From assembly GCF_027942865.1 (NCBI RefSeq), contig NC_134525.1:23311657-23375656 (forward strand): a stretch of 64,000 nucleotides of DNA. Direction: 5' to 3'. Below are positions 1 to 10,590 of this stretch, in pieces. The stretch's first letter is position 1; the number at the start of each line of letters is the position of its first letter. The notes under the pieces were generated by a model that worked only from the letters and a program-made list of their open reading frames with translations, did not search any database and had not been told where the DNA came from. The position numbers were made by a program, and so were the translations under genes. The stretch comes from Odontesthes bonariensis (Eukaryota; Chordata; Actinopteri; Atheriniformes; Atherinopsidae).

Positions 1-1088
1 ACACCTCTCTACTGCACTTCAACTTTTTTACCGTTTGTCAGCTGATTTTGTTTGTGTCCCACTGTTCAAAAGCATGCATGTTAGGCTAACCATGGTGACT
101 CTAAATAGACCCTAGGAGTGAGTGTGTTTCTGTCTGGCCCTGTAATGGACTGGCACCCTGTCTTGCCCAAGTTTGTGAGGGCATGGCTTTGGATGGAGCA
201 CTGACGGGATGGGGAGGAGTGGGTGCCACTTTAAAATCTTGCTAGCTCTTCAGGATTACCAATCATAACTTTAATCATTATCATGACGCCTTTTGGCTTC
301 CGTAGTGACACTGTAAAGGAAATGGAGTAATTTTAATAAAACATTTTGAAGTTGCTGAATCCAGGGATGCCAAAAATGGAATGTCCAAACTTCTAGCTTC
401 TTGATTTTCTACTTGATTTAATGTATTTTGTATTTCTTTACAGATTAGTTTATTTTTCAACATTTGGAAGGGTAAGTAGTACTACTGTTGTCACCTGTAT
501 TGATTGACAATGTTTTAAAGAACACAGAAATCTTACAATTTTTTCCCCTTGCTTGAACAGTCCAGAAAAGTGTTGAAGATGGCATCAGACATTTTGTCAT
601 GCATCCAGAGGCTCCAGGATAAGGCAAATGTGCCACTTGAACTTTAAAAAGAGAGTTTGTATCATGAAGAGAGTTTCTGGGGAAATGTTTGCAACAAACA
701 GATCAAGACTGAAAAATGTCTATGTTCAGCATGGAACGGTAATTTTTGTTTATTTTTGTTATTTTTCTTCCATATATTTTCATGTTGTTGCTTTCTAATT
801 TTGTATAAATATAGTATTGTAGATTACTTCTCAGGGATCTTGAAATGTTTAAATCCCTTTTCTATTCTATAACTATAACTGTAATTGTTTGAAGAGCCTG
901 GAGGAAGAGAGCCGCAGTCCCCTCCAAACCGCACAGGATGAAAGCCGCAGTCCCCCCCCCCCCCCCCCCCCCAAAACCGCACAGGACAAGAGGCGCCACC
1001 CCCCCCCCCCAAAATCAATGCAGGATCATACTTGTTTTATGAGAAACAACTCTTACTTTCTTTTTTTATTTATTTTTTAATCAAATCT
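1..1088. other. Unannotated AT-rich stretch with C-rich tracts
   Basis: No gene is recognised here. The first 200 bases include text resembling a common teleost interspersed repeat (gtgactctaaatagaccc and a following tggcaccctgtcttgccc). Two long C runs, about 953-972 and 1000-1010, lie in a short imperfect duplication (gaaagccgcagtcccc type). Short open frames across these runs read as poly-Pro or poly-Gly and are composition artefacts. Confidence 0.5.
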
Positions 1089-2979
1089 AGTACGCAGAAA
1101 AAGTACTTGATAGTACCCATGGTAGTAGTCCATGGTGTACTTAGTCCAGCAGTATAGGTTTCATGAACTACTTATGGAAGAAACAGCTTCTATACCACAT
1201 TAAAGTTAGACAAAATAGGTCCATTCTTGTTCAGTATAAGGGACTTTGTCAATCGATTACTCAGAAAGTATACAGTGAAAGTACTTGATAGTACCCATGG
1301 TAGTAGTCCATGGTGTACTTAGTTCAGCAGCATAGGTTTCATGAACTACTTATGGAAGAAACAGGTTTTATACTTCTTCAAAGTTTGACTAAATAGATCC
1401 ATTCTTGTTCAGTTTAAGGGACTTTGTCTATGTATTACTTGGAAAGTATACAGTGAAAGTTATTGATAGTACTCATGGTAATAGTCCATGATGTAATTAG
1501 TCTGTCAGTTTAGGTTTCATGAACTACTTATGGAAGAAACAGCTTTTATACCACATTAAAGTTAGACAAAATAGGTCCGTTCTTGTTCAGTTTAAGGGAC
1601 TTTGTCAATCGATTACTCAGAAAGTATACAGTGAAAGTACTTGATAATACCCATGGTAGTAGTCCATGGTGTACTTAGTCTGGCAGTATAGGTTTCATGA
1701 ACTACTTATGGAAGAAAGCGGTTTTATACCACTTCAAAGCTAGACAAAATAGGTTTATTCTTGTTCAGTTTGTCCATGGATTACTCAGAAAGTATATAGT
1801 GAAAGTACTTGATAGTACCCTTGGTAGTAGTCCATGGTGTAATTATCCTGGCAGTATAGGTTTCATGAACTACTTATGGAAGAAACAGGTTTTATACCAC
1901 ATCAAAGTTAAACAAAATAGGTCCATTCTTGTTCAGTTTAAGGGACTTTGTCTATGGATTACTTGGAAAGTATACAGTGAAAGTACTTGATAGTACTCAT
2001 GGTAGTAGTCCATGATGTAATTAGTCTGTCAGTATAGGTTTCATGAACTACTTATGGAAGAAACAGGTTTGAAACCACTTCAAAGCTAGACAAAATAGGT
2101 TTATTCTTGTTCAGTTTGTCTATGGATTACTCAGAAAGTATACAGTGAAAGTACTTGATAGTACCCATAGTAGTAGTCCATGGTGTACTTAGTTCAGCAG
2201 CATAGGTTTCATGAACTACTTATGGAAGAAACTGGTTTTATACCACATCAAAGTTAAACAAAATAGGTCCATTCTTGTTCAGTTTAAGGGACTTTGTCTA
2301 TGGATTACTTGGAAAGTATACAGTGAAAGTACTTGATAGTACTCATGGTAGTAGTCCATGATGTAATTAGTCTGTCAGTATAGGTTTCATGAACTACTTA
2401 TGGAAGAAACAGGTTTGATACCACTTCAAAGCTAGACAAAATAGGTTTATTCTTGTTCAGTTTGTCTATGGTTTACTCAGAAAGTATACAGTGAAAGTAC
2501 TTGATAGTACCCATGGTAGTAGTCCATGGTGTACTTAGTTCAGCAGCATAGGTTTCATGAACTACTTATGGAAGATACTGGTTTTATACCACATCAAAGT
2601 TAAACAAAATAGGTCCATTCTTGTTCAGTTTAAGGGACTTTGTCTATGGATTACTTGGAAAGTATACAGTGAAAGTACTTGATAATACCCATGGTAGTAG
2701 TCCATGGTGTACTTAGTCTGGCAGGATAGGTTTCATGAACTACTTATAGAAGAAAGCGGTTTTATACCACTTCAAAGCTAGACAAAATAGGTTTATTCTT
2801 GTTCTGTTTGTCTATGGATTACTCAAAAAGTATACAGTGAAAGTACTTGATAGTACCCATGGTAGTAGTCCATGGTGTAATTAGTCTGGCAGTATAGGTT
2901 TCATGGACTACTTATGGAAGAAACAGGTTTTATACCACATCAAAGTTAAACAAAATAGGTCCATTCTTGTTCAGTTTAA
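1089..2979. repeat. Tandem array, 168/178-bp units
   Basis: About ten and a half copies of a unit recognised by ggtttcatgaactacttatg occur at 1157, 1335, 1513, 1691, 1859, 2037, 2205, 2383, 2551, 2729 and 2897. Spacings are 178, 178, 178, 168, 178, 168, 178, 168, 178 and 168. The short form lacks ten bases (taagggactt type) after ttgttcagttt. From 1513 onward long and short units alternate, giving a 346-bp higher-order period. Open frames in the array are by-products of the repeat. The array ends inside a unit at a TTAA where the next element begins. Confidence 0.93.
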
Positions 2980-3361
2980 AGGATAAGACCGTTTTTTTGA
3001 CATTGGGCCCTTGATTTCACATTATAACATGATGTTCTACTCACCCCTGCTTGTTGTTGGTCATTTGGAGCTGTTCCGAAGATATTCGCGAGGCGTCTGG
3101 CTGCTCTCTTGAGATATTCGGCCATGAAACGGTTTCCTATGGGCAAGTTTATACAGGCACAAACTATGCTGTTTATAATTTATTAATTACTGTACACTAG
3201 CACTGATAACGTGGAGGTGCGTCGCTTACTTAAAAAAATCCGGGTTACTAATTTTGAATTTTAGCCGAATGAATAAATAGGCAGCAGGTCTGTGGCCTGT
3301 CTGTGGCAGTAGCACGACGAGGACGTCAGTAACACCCACTTTACGACAAAAATTCAAAATT
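2980..3361. mobile_element. TTAA-flanked inverted-repeat element, left arm and adjoining segment (copy A)
   Basis: The sequence starts AGGATAAGACCG directly after a TTAA that belongs to the tandem array (2976-2979). It matches the left arm plus the unique centre of the 655-bp element at 9257-9911 up to about caaaattac, then continues into different sequence with exon-like blocks instead of the inverted right arm. The right arm and the far target-site copy were not found downstream, so the right end appears lost or rearranged. TTAA duplication is typical of Kolobok and piggyBac superfamilies; the terminus is not the piggyBac CCC type. Confidence 0.8.
3045..3125 (-). other. Outward-reading ATG + open frame + splice donor in element arm (copy A)
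   Basis: Reading the minus strand, an ATG at 3125 opens 27 codons starting MAEYLKRAAR and ends exactly before GTGAGT (3039-3044), a strong donor. The same 81-bp block sits in the arms of copies B and C. It reads toward the end of the element and out into flanking DNA. Whether it is translated or spliced is not shown by the sequence. Confidence 0.5.
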
Positions 3362-4275
3362 ACATTTGAGCTATGGAAATCTGTTCGCCCACTGGACAGA
3401 TGGATCAAAAGCCCTTCTGCGAGGTGAGGTGCCACCAGTGTTTAGGCTGAAAAGGACGATTGGTGACATTACTGAGGTCAGATTTGTTTTTATTTTGGTT
3501 GAGTTCTGTCTGAATTTTTCTTTTGTTTCTGGTCAGAAACAATATTTTTTTGTACTGAAATTGTGGGGTCACTTTAAAGAAAATGCCATTCACAAGGTAA
3601 GGTCAGACCTGCTGTCTGCAATTTATAAATAAAGTGTCTAGATAATTTGTGATTGGATTTGACATTTGTTGAGCTCTCCAATGGTTCTAGGTAGACCTAT
3701 TAGAGGAGGGCAATGATGGGATCTTCACTCTTTTTTTTTTTTTCTTTTTTTTATAGCTTGTGTTTTTAATATTAAAACTTATCATTTTGCTTGTCTATAT
3801 TTTCAGAAAGAAGAGCAGCAGACAGAGGTCTCCAAGAGAGCCAGACTTGCTGATGTGGACACACCAGTGGACGGCTTAAGCTTTTGCACAGTATCTATTG
3901 GTCAGATACCGTTGGTGTGGCAGCTATAGTACAGACATCTTTCTTTCTGTCTTTTCCATAGGACTCGGTTGAAGATCGCATTCTTCAAAATTGCAGACAT
4001 GCAGCAGAGTGGGCTGAGGCCAACAAACCACTGTTGTCTGCCAGAGTGGACCTGCCTGACGTTCTGGGCATGGGGGAAGAGGAACAGGCAGAGGCTGCTC
4101 TACAATATGGGAGGTTGTGGAACGAAGAACTGGACGAGGATGAAAGAGAAGCGATCCTGGAGCCTTTCAAAATGATATTTCACAATATTAACGATATGTT
4201 GATATTTTGTGAACAGGTAGTCGACAAAAACAAAGATTTTTTGTCATATTGTGAATGTTTGACTGAATAAACACT
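3362..4275 (+). pseudogene. Exon-like blocks of an unidentified gene, possibly internal to the TTAA element
   Basis: I do not recognise this gene. Three blocks look exonic. One at about 3366-3475 encodes YGNLFAHWTDGSKALLRGEV and continues to a weak donor. One at about 3807-3899 follows a tttcag acceptor and encodes an acidic stretch (KEEQQTEVSKRARL). One from about 3962 follows ccatag and stays open to the stop at 4268-4270; it contains LWNEELDEDEREAILEPFK and is acidic and helix-prone. AATAAA overlaps the stop (4267-4272), as in a compact last exon. Position suggests these could be the interior of the longer parent of the short TTAA elements, but a neighbouring host pseudogene is equally possible. 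Confidence 0.35.
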
Positions 4276-5059
4276 ACAGAACATTTGATCATGTTGTGAC
4301 TTGGTGTGTTTTTTATGTTTTCTCATTGATCCCTTAATAATTTGACTAAGATTATACTGTAGATATCAAGAGTTAGGGTACTATTTAGTGGTACTAAGGT
4401 GTTCCAGCAGCACAAGAACATAATTGGCATAGACATAGAACCAAACATGAAATTTATGGTGGTTAAGGATAAAAATACAGAATAATACAACAGAAAAACT
4501 AATTGAAACAAATATATATATATATATAAAGAGCAGTGCGATAAAGTCAAAATGAAATGATAATGAAATAGCAGTGACTTACTCTATAGTACACAATAAA
4601 ATGTACAGTATAGGCCTATGGCATCTTGTGAGATGTTGGCTTATGAATATGAGCCTAAGCGAAAATGTGTGCACTGACCAAACAAAAGTTTACAATACAA
4701 ATAAAAACAATATACAATAGACCGGGAATTGATAGATTTTATGTCGTACTGTTAACTAATTAATTCATTTGTGAGGAAAACGATTAAACCGGAAGTTCAT
4801 TTGCAATTTTATTTTGAAATGTACACCGTGCATTTCCGGGCCTGACAGTGGAGGTCTGCAGCCAGGACCTCTTGAAAAATATAGCGTTTAAAAACGTTTT
4901 AAAAATACGTGCTTTCCGATACACACGCTTTTATTTTGAAAGGCTTCGAATTAACTTCCGGTCCTCACAGTGCACTTCCGGTCCTCACAGTGCAGGTGAG
5001 GTGACGGTCTGCAACAGGGTCCTGACAGTGTAGGTCTGCAGCCAGACTCTCTTCTCATT
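4276..5059. other. Unannotated AT-rich stretch
   Basis: No gene seen. There is a short (TA)n run near 4511-4530 and a direct repeat of about 20 bp (cttccggtcctcacagtgca) twice between 4961 and 5000, with looser copies of ctgacagtg nearby. Confidence 0.5.
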
Positions 5060-6745
5060 GGCCCTCATTTATCAAACTTGCGTAAGACGAAAAACGTGCG
5101 TAGGTCGTGTGTACGTTCTTTTCTGCGCAAAGGTTGGCATTTATCAAATCCATCGTGAACACAGGAAAGATGAAATCGCCACGACAGGTCTGAGGCCGTG
5201 TACGCACTTTTCCATTTTGAATTGCGGTGACTGCAATACAGCAGCGTCACTACTGCGTGCTCAGGAGTCGCAACAAATCCCTATAGGTTAAAATGACAGA
5301 CTTATCACTTTAAAGAAGGCCCATGTTTTATTTGACTTCAACATAAATATAAACATAAACGCAAATTAAATAAATTAAACAAGTACAACTCCGTAATTGG
5401 AAGAGTGATGGCTCATTATTCAACCTCACACCGAACAGGAGAGGCGCTTTAACACTGCGCATTCGCGCACGCGTGCCACTGTGGAGAGGTGTATAGGGCT
5501 CCTAAAGCTTGATCTGTCTCTCGGCTGCGGGGGGAACCCTATCCGCCCGAAAAGGTATGCAATATTATTATTGCATGCGGGGATCTCCATAACATTGCCC
5601 AAAAAAATGGAGTGCCATTTCCAGATGTAGAGGACCCCGTACCCAGAGATCCCTTCCACCAGCCTGCACAGCCAAGAGCGCTCAGGAGGAGAGAGGAACT
5701 TATTCAGCGATTCTGACTTTCGGTAAGCATTCTGTTATTCAAGGAAAAAAGAAAGGAGAACAACGATTTCTTTCAGCATTTATTCTGTGACTTCAGTGTT
5801 TCATTTATGTCTTTAAATGTACTGTCGATAGATTGCATGGTGTGTGTTAAAGCCATCATCCACTTCACGTTCTCTGTTTGTCTTTCTAGGACCTCTGTGG
5901 TTAACACGGCTGGCCGGTGTGACGCTGCAGACCGGGGGGCAGAGGCAGAGGCAGAGGCTTCGGATGTTGACGGGCCGCGTATTCGTTGCGCGGGTCAGGT
6001 TGCCCGGATGCCACTTCGGATTCATCTGTGAATGAAAAATATTAGTTTGATTAGGAACCTCATTTGTGTTGAAAATTAAAGCAACTGTTTTATTTAAACC
6101 TCTTGGGAGTCATTCTTACCATTCTCGAGCTCTAGCATGGGCGCATCAGTGTCAAGTTTCCCTGGCACGCCCGATGAGGACGTAGCTCCGATCACGCCAG
6201 CCACCCTCTCCTCCAAGGCACTCAAATCCAAACCTGGATTCCCCCCCCCCCTTTGTGACATGCTGCGTCGGACAGCTGCGACCTTCTTTTTTGGCCAATT
6301 TCATATCGGACCACTTCTTCCTGATCTTACTGGAGAAAAAGTAAAACATCGCTCAATTTTAGATTTAATTTAATCTGGAGTTTATCACATTTTATTGACC
6401 ATCACAGTAGGGGAAAATACATACCTCGTCCGGTCTGCGATTTACATCACCAACGCTGTTGACAGCCGTCCCAGCTGTCAACAGCGTTGACAGCGTTTCT
6501 CTGCCGCCTTTCGTCTATCCATGTCGCAAATTCTAGAGGTGCGGCCTCTTAACCCCCTTTTGTAGAAGGCGTGGTTAGGATCATTACGATGGATTTCAGC
6601 CACCGGATTTATCAACAGCCGCTCGGTTTTACGATGGGATTGGTGTGGTACGCATGTTCTGTAAATCTCACTTGAGCCTCTGCGTACGACGAGTTCTCCG
6701 CTCATATCTACGATGCTTTCTACGACGGCTTGATAAATGAGGGCC
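5060..6745. mobile_element. PIF/Harbinger-type DNA transposon relic
   Basis: The ends are inverted copies of GGCCCTCATTTATCAA (left 5060-5075, right about 6730-6745). A plus-strand stretch at about 5450-5715 reads like the C-terminal exon of a HARBI1-type nuclease: an RTRATVERCIGLLKL stretch, then a region resembling the family's conserved 'cysteine-histidine' tail. It is followed by a gtaagc donor near 5721 and a ctag acceptor near 5890. The catalytic N-terminal part is missing or degenerate. A clean 3-bp target duplication was not found, so the superfamily call rests on the nuclease-like stretch. Confidence 0.55.
6451..6489. repeat. Perfect 15-bp hairpin
   Basis: CAACGCTGTTGACAG (6451-6465) and its exact reverse complement (6475-6489) flank a 9-base loop, inside the Harbinger-like relic near its right end. 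Confidence 0.85.
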
Positions 6746-7256
6746 ACTGTCAGCAAAAAAAACGGCATTTGCGCCCGCAAATCAGAGCACAGCTGGAAAC
6801 GCCGAAGTGAGCCTCACAACAGAACGCAACAACGTGAAGAAAGCGGTTTACCTGAAGGAACAGAGAAGACAACGGTGGTAATGTACCCATGTTTACTGTG
6901 TTTATCGCTGGGCTTAACGCAGTTGGTTACTTCCACGAGAAGTTGACGTTGTTGTTCTCACGTTTCATTCATTGTTGGACTGTGGCTACCGCTAACGCTA
7001 GGCCTGTGGAATTCATTGGGAAATGGCTTAGTGTGTGTTTTCGTGGCTCTGGCGTCCGGGAACTGGACAATTGCTGTTGCTCTGATATTGTGTTTGATGC
7101 GGTGATTTGCGTGCCTTGTTTGAAAAACTGCAAAAAAGAGTGACAAAGCAGCTCCTGGTGTGGAAAATGCACAAGATAAAAGAAAAAGTGTTCTCACCGA
7201 AAAGGCTCTGACAAACAAAAAACATTCAAGCAGAACGGAAAAAGCAGGTAAGCAAA

Positions 7257-8260
7257 ATGAAAAGAGTGATTACTTCCCTTAAAGGGCTCATGAATGCTGA
7301 TGAAAACGAATCTCAGATCAGGTCTTTGCTTAAAGAATTATCACACCTGTTTAAAACTGCCAGTGAACTGCATAACTCTCTGTTACCACTAATGCCTACT
7401 GAGGAGCAAGATAAGCAAAATGAATGGTTTTCAAGCATAACAGAATACAATGTACGGTTTATTGAGGATGTACAAGTATGGCTCGCAGGCATTGTTAAAC
7501 TTACAGGTAGACCACCTGAAGTATCATCTCAAAATGCCCCACTGGAGGGAGATGTTCAAGCAAATGAGCAAACAGAACTTCACCTGCCTCTTCATTCTCA
7601 TGATGTTCAAGATGATGTGTCTCCAATGGACAGTGTGTCAAACCATGGCAGTAGGGCAAATACAAAGGTCTCGTCAACTGCATCTGACTTTTGCAGGGCC
7701 AAAGCTGAAATGGCCGCCTTGCTCACTCGGCAACAAGCACTTAAAGAGAAGCACAGCATTGAAGAACAGGAGGAGAAATTAAGGAGAAGGAAAGAGGAGC
7801 TTCAAATGGAGGCAGATATCGCAGCAGTTGCTGCAAAAGCAAATGTACTGGAAGCAGGATCAACTGTGCGGAGCAAGGCATCAAGGAAATCGAATGGAAT
7901 GGAGTCATATTTTGAAGCGAATGAAAAAGCCTTTAAAAATCTTAATGTGGATGCAGAAACGTTTGTCCCACACACACTTGGTTTAAAATCAAAAGGAAAT
8001 CCAGCTGCTTTCAACACAAAGCCTACAGTGAAATCTATGCAGCAACAAATGGAAAAGTATAAATCAGCCCCTCCTCTCACTGGACCTCCTGTGCATGTGA
8101 AACAGCACAATACAAACTTGCCATCACAACAAAGTGCACACTTGTCTTCACAACAAGATGCTGGCTCAGCAACCAATGCCAATCTGGTGTCAATCATGCA
8201 CACTCAAAATCAGTTGACTCAGATGTTGGTCCATCAACAAAGTTTGTCATTATTGCCTAA
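7257..8260 (+). pseudogene. BEL/Pao gag, N-terminal part
   Basis: The open frame starts MKRVITSLKGLMN. It contains an N-terminal helical domain, a basic coiled-coil stretch (about residues 160-205, LRRRKEELQMEADIAAV type) and a Gln/Ser/Pro-rich linker, which is the usual make-up of gag ahead of DUF1759 in BEL/Pao elements. An upstream open stretch (about 7141-7256, DKAAPGVENAQDKRKSV) in another frame suggests one frameshift near 7256 and a longer original N-terminus. Codons continue in frame into 9002 if the inserted element at 8261-9001 is ignored; as it stands, the frame runs into the insertion and stops at 8291. Confidence 0.7.
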
Positions 8261-8348
8261 GGTGCTGTTTACACATACCCGGGTATTTTGATAAACGCAT
8301 ATTTTCTAACCTTCGTTTGCAAAAAAAAAACTAGGTGCACACAGCCCC

Positions 8349-8383
<35 letters not shown>

Positions 8384-8998
8384 ACGTCTACATTGATCCG
8401 CATAAATACGCTATCAAGAGCTGTTAAATTACGCCAAGCCTGACGGTGGCAGTGTTAGAACAAAGAGAATTCCACACAAGCCAATCAGAAGCCTAATAGA
8501 GAACTGCTGACAGGAAGAACTTCCGGATCCTTTTCAAGAAGAAAATATGGCGCCAGGCTCATGTGTGTGGACTGATAGCGAGACTGAGCTACTTTTACAC
8601 GTTGCGCTGGATTATAAAACTGCTAAAGCTATGAAAAATTTCTTTGTTGTTCAATACATTGTATGACTGTAATTTTCAAAATCACACAAGCGAGTATAGC
8701 TCTCAACAACAGAAATGCTGGTAGTACCTCCATGCTTGCCAGATAAACAATGGACAGAGAGAATGGCGTTTTCACGCATAGGGGCGGGGCTCTGTACTAT
8801 GACGACAACTCCTCATTCCATTCCCAAAACTTCGTTTTTGTCTCTTTCAACCAGTTTACACACAAACGCTACACGGAGTTTTTAAAAAATCTAGCTTCGT
8901 TTTCGGAGGAAAAAACTCCGTTTGTATATAAACGAAAGGCACAAACGAAGGGAAAGGTCTTCGTTTTTCAAAATACCCGGGTATGTGTAAACAGCACC
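8261..8998. mobile_element. Inverted-repeat DNA element (MITE-like), TAA target duplication
   Basis: The terminal inverted repeats start GGTGCTGTTTACACATACCC (8261) and end with its complement (8998). They are flanked by TAA on both sides (8258-8260 and 8999-9001), a 3-bp duplication of the TWA kind used by PIF/Harbinger elements. A 31-base poly(A) run lies at about 8349-8381. Removing the element restores the gag reading frame around the join, so the insertion post-dates the gag. Confidence 0.85.
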
Positions 8999-9001
8999 TA
9001 A

Positions 9002-9252
9002 GAGAGAAATATCAGTCTTTGATGGTACCCCTCTTCACTTCCATGCCTTCATGCGCTTGTTTGAACAAGTAATCGAGTCAAAAACTAATGACCTTGATGA
9101 TTGCCTACACTACCTTGCACAGTACACTAGGGGGCAACCTCATGAACTTGTAAAGAGCTGTCAACATATGGCAAATGGTGCTGGATATGCAAAGGCAAAA
9201 CCTCTTCTGTACGAACACTTTGGAAATGAGCATTTGATCGCTGCTTCCTATC
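9002..9252 (+). pseudogene. BEL/Pao gag, DUF1759-type segment, part 1
   Basis: The frame begins with an FDGTPLHFHAFMRLFEQVIE motif (from about 9017) that is characteristic of DUF1759 gag proteins in BEL/Pao elements (pattern F-D-G-x-P-L-x-F-x-x-F). It continues through CLHYLAQYTRGQPHELVKSC and is cut at 9252 by the TTAA element. The domain resumes beyond 10,203. Confidence 0.78.
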
Positions 9253-9256
9253 TTAA

Positions 9257-9911
9257 AGGATAAGACCGTTTTTTTGACATTGGGCCCTTGATTTCACATT
9301 ATAACATGATGTTCTACTCACCCCTGCTTGTTGTTGGTCATTTGGAGCTGTTCCGAAGATATTCGCGAGGCGTCTGGCTGCTCTCTTGAGATATTCGGCC
9401 ATGAAACGGTTTCTTATGGGCAAGCTTATACAGGCACAAACTATGCTGTTTATAATTTATTAATTACTGTACATTAGCACTGATAACGTGGAGGTGCGTC
9501 GCTTACTTAAAAAAATCCGGGTTACTAATTTTGAATTTTAGCCGAATGAATAAATAGCCAGCAGGTCTGTGGGCTGTCTGTGGCAGTAGCACGAGGAGGA
9601 CGTCAGTAACACCCACTTTACGACGAAAAAAACAAAATTACAATAACCCGGATTTTTTTAAGTAAGCGACGCACCTCCACGTTATCAGTGCTAATGTACA
9701 GTAATTAATAAATTATAAACAGCGTAGTTTGTGCCTGTATAAGCTTGCCCATAGGAAACCGTTTCATGGCCGAATATCTCAAGAGAGCAGCCAGACGCCT
9801 CTCGAATATCTTCGGAACAGCTCCAAATGACCAACAACAAGCAGGGGTGAGTAGAACATCATGTTATAATGTGAAATCAAGGGCCCAATGTCAAAAAACC
9901 GGTCTTATCCT
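9257..9911. mobile_element. TTAA-flanked foldback element, complete (copy B, 655 bp)
   Basis: TTAA lies on both sides (9253-9256 and 9912-9915). The termini are AGGATAAGACCG and its complement. The arms are about 268 bp long (9257-9526 and about 9643-9911) and nearly perfect inverted copies; a unique centre of about 115 bp lies between them. It looks like an internal-deletion derivative: the left 385 bp match copy A at 2980, then the right arm follows directly. Kolobok-type by target site; no transposase inside. Confidence 0.9.
9766..9846 (+). other. Outward-reading ATG + open frame + splice donor in right arm (copy B)
   Basis: ATG at 9766 opens 27 codons (MAEYLKRAARRLSNIFG and on) ending immediately before GTGAGT at 9847. 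The mirror copy is on the minus strand of the left arm, ATG at 9402. Both read outward from the element. The 81-base length, in-frame state and donor are kept in all three copies in this window. Confidence 0.5.
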
Positions 9912-9917
9912 TTAACA

Positions 9918-10200
9918 AAATCCATCCATCCATCCATCCATTATCTTCCGCTGGTCCGGGGATCGGGTCGCGGGGGCAGCAGCTTGAGCAAAGAGACCCA
10001 GACGTCCCTGTCCCCGGCCACTTCCTCCAGCTCTTCTGGGGGGACCCCGAGGCGTTCCCAGGCCAGCCGAGAGACATAGTCTCTCCAACGTGTCCTGGGT
10101 CTTCCCCGGGGTCTCCTCCCAGTGGGACGGGCCCGGAACACCTCACCGGGGAGGCGTCCAGGAGGCATTCTCACCAGATGCCCGAGCCACCTCATCTCAT
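9918..10200 (-). mobile_element. Rex3 non-LTR retrotransposon, 5'-truncated 3' end
   Basis: A (TCCA)n run at about 9921-9940, the complement of the GATG tail, is followed by the end of the Rex3 reverse transcriptase ORF on the minus strand. That ORF tail (WLGHLVRMPPGRLPGEVFRA and on) matches the longer Rex3 at 22,468-22,718 almost word for word. Typical 5' truncation. The insertion lies inside the BEL/Pao DUF1759 region. Confidence 0.9.
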
Positions 10201-10203
10201 GGC

Positions 10204-10590
10204 CATTCATTAGATCTGAAGATGCAGAGGCCCTTCGAGCTTACAGTCTTTTCTTGCGTGGCTGTTGCAATGCAATGGAGGAGGTTGACGGCCTCTGAGT
10301 TTAACACACCCAGCAATATGGTTTCTGTGATTAACAAATTGCCTTACAAGCTGAAGGACAGATGGCGATCAGCAGCATGTGGTATACAGGAGAAGCAACA
10401 TCGTAGAGCTACATTCATGGACATTGTCTCTTACCTGGAACGCCAAGTCAAAATGGCCACCGACCCTGTGTTTGGGAACTTGTCTGACCACTTGTCCAAC
10501 CAGCCAGCAGCCAAGGCCAGTGATGGAGGGAAGCGCACAGCGCAATCAACAATGAAAGGGAGTAGCTTTGGCACAACTGTCACGTGTTGA
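10204..10590 (+). pseudogene. BEL/Pao gag, DUF1759-type segment, part 2
   Basis: The open stretch reads on from the earlier gag: a YSLFLRGCCNAMEEVD region, then NMVSVINKLPYKLKDRWRSA, the conserved part of DUF1759 that includes the L-P-x-x-L-x-x-R-W motif. It stops at 10,590 through a single-base frameshift near 10,583. The following frame continues with zinc-knuckle and protease sequence, so gag and pol were originally one long frame. Confidence 0.75.

Noticed and set aside
824..1080. Gly-rich and Pro-rich open frames on both strands
   Set aside because: Created by C homopolymer runs; composition artefact.
1697..1990. 97-codon open frame in the tandem array
   Set aside because: The frame simply repeats the 178-bp unit; no codon or domain signal.
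1089..2979. Possible CRISPR array
   Set aside because: The repeats are long (168-178 bp), directly adjacent with no unique spacers, in a eukaryotic genome; a tandem satellite-like array.
9877..10210. Minus-strand open frames of about 89 codons read as a separate gene
   Set aside because: They are the Rex3 ORF tail, matching the full Rex3 at 22.5 kb, not a host gene.
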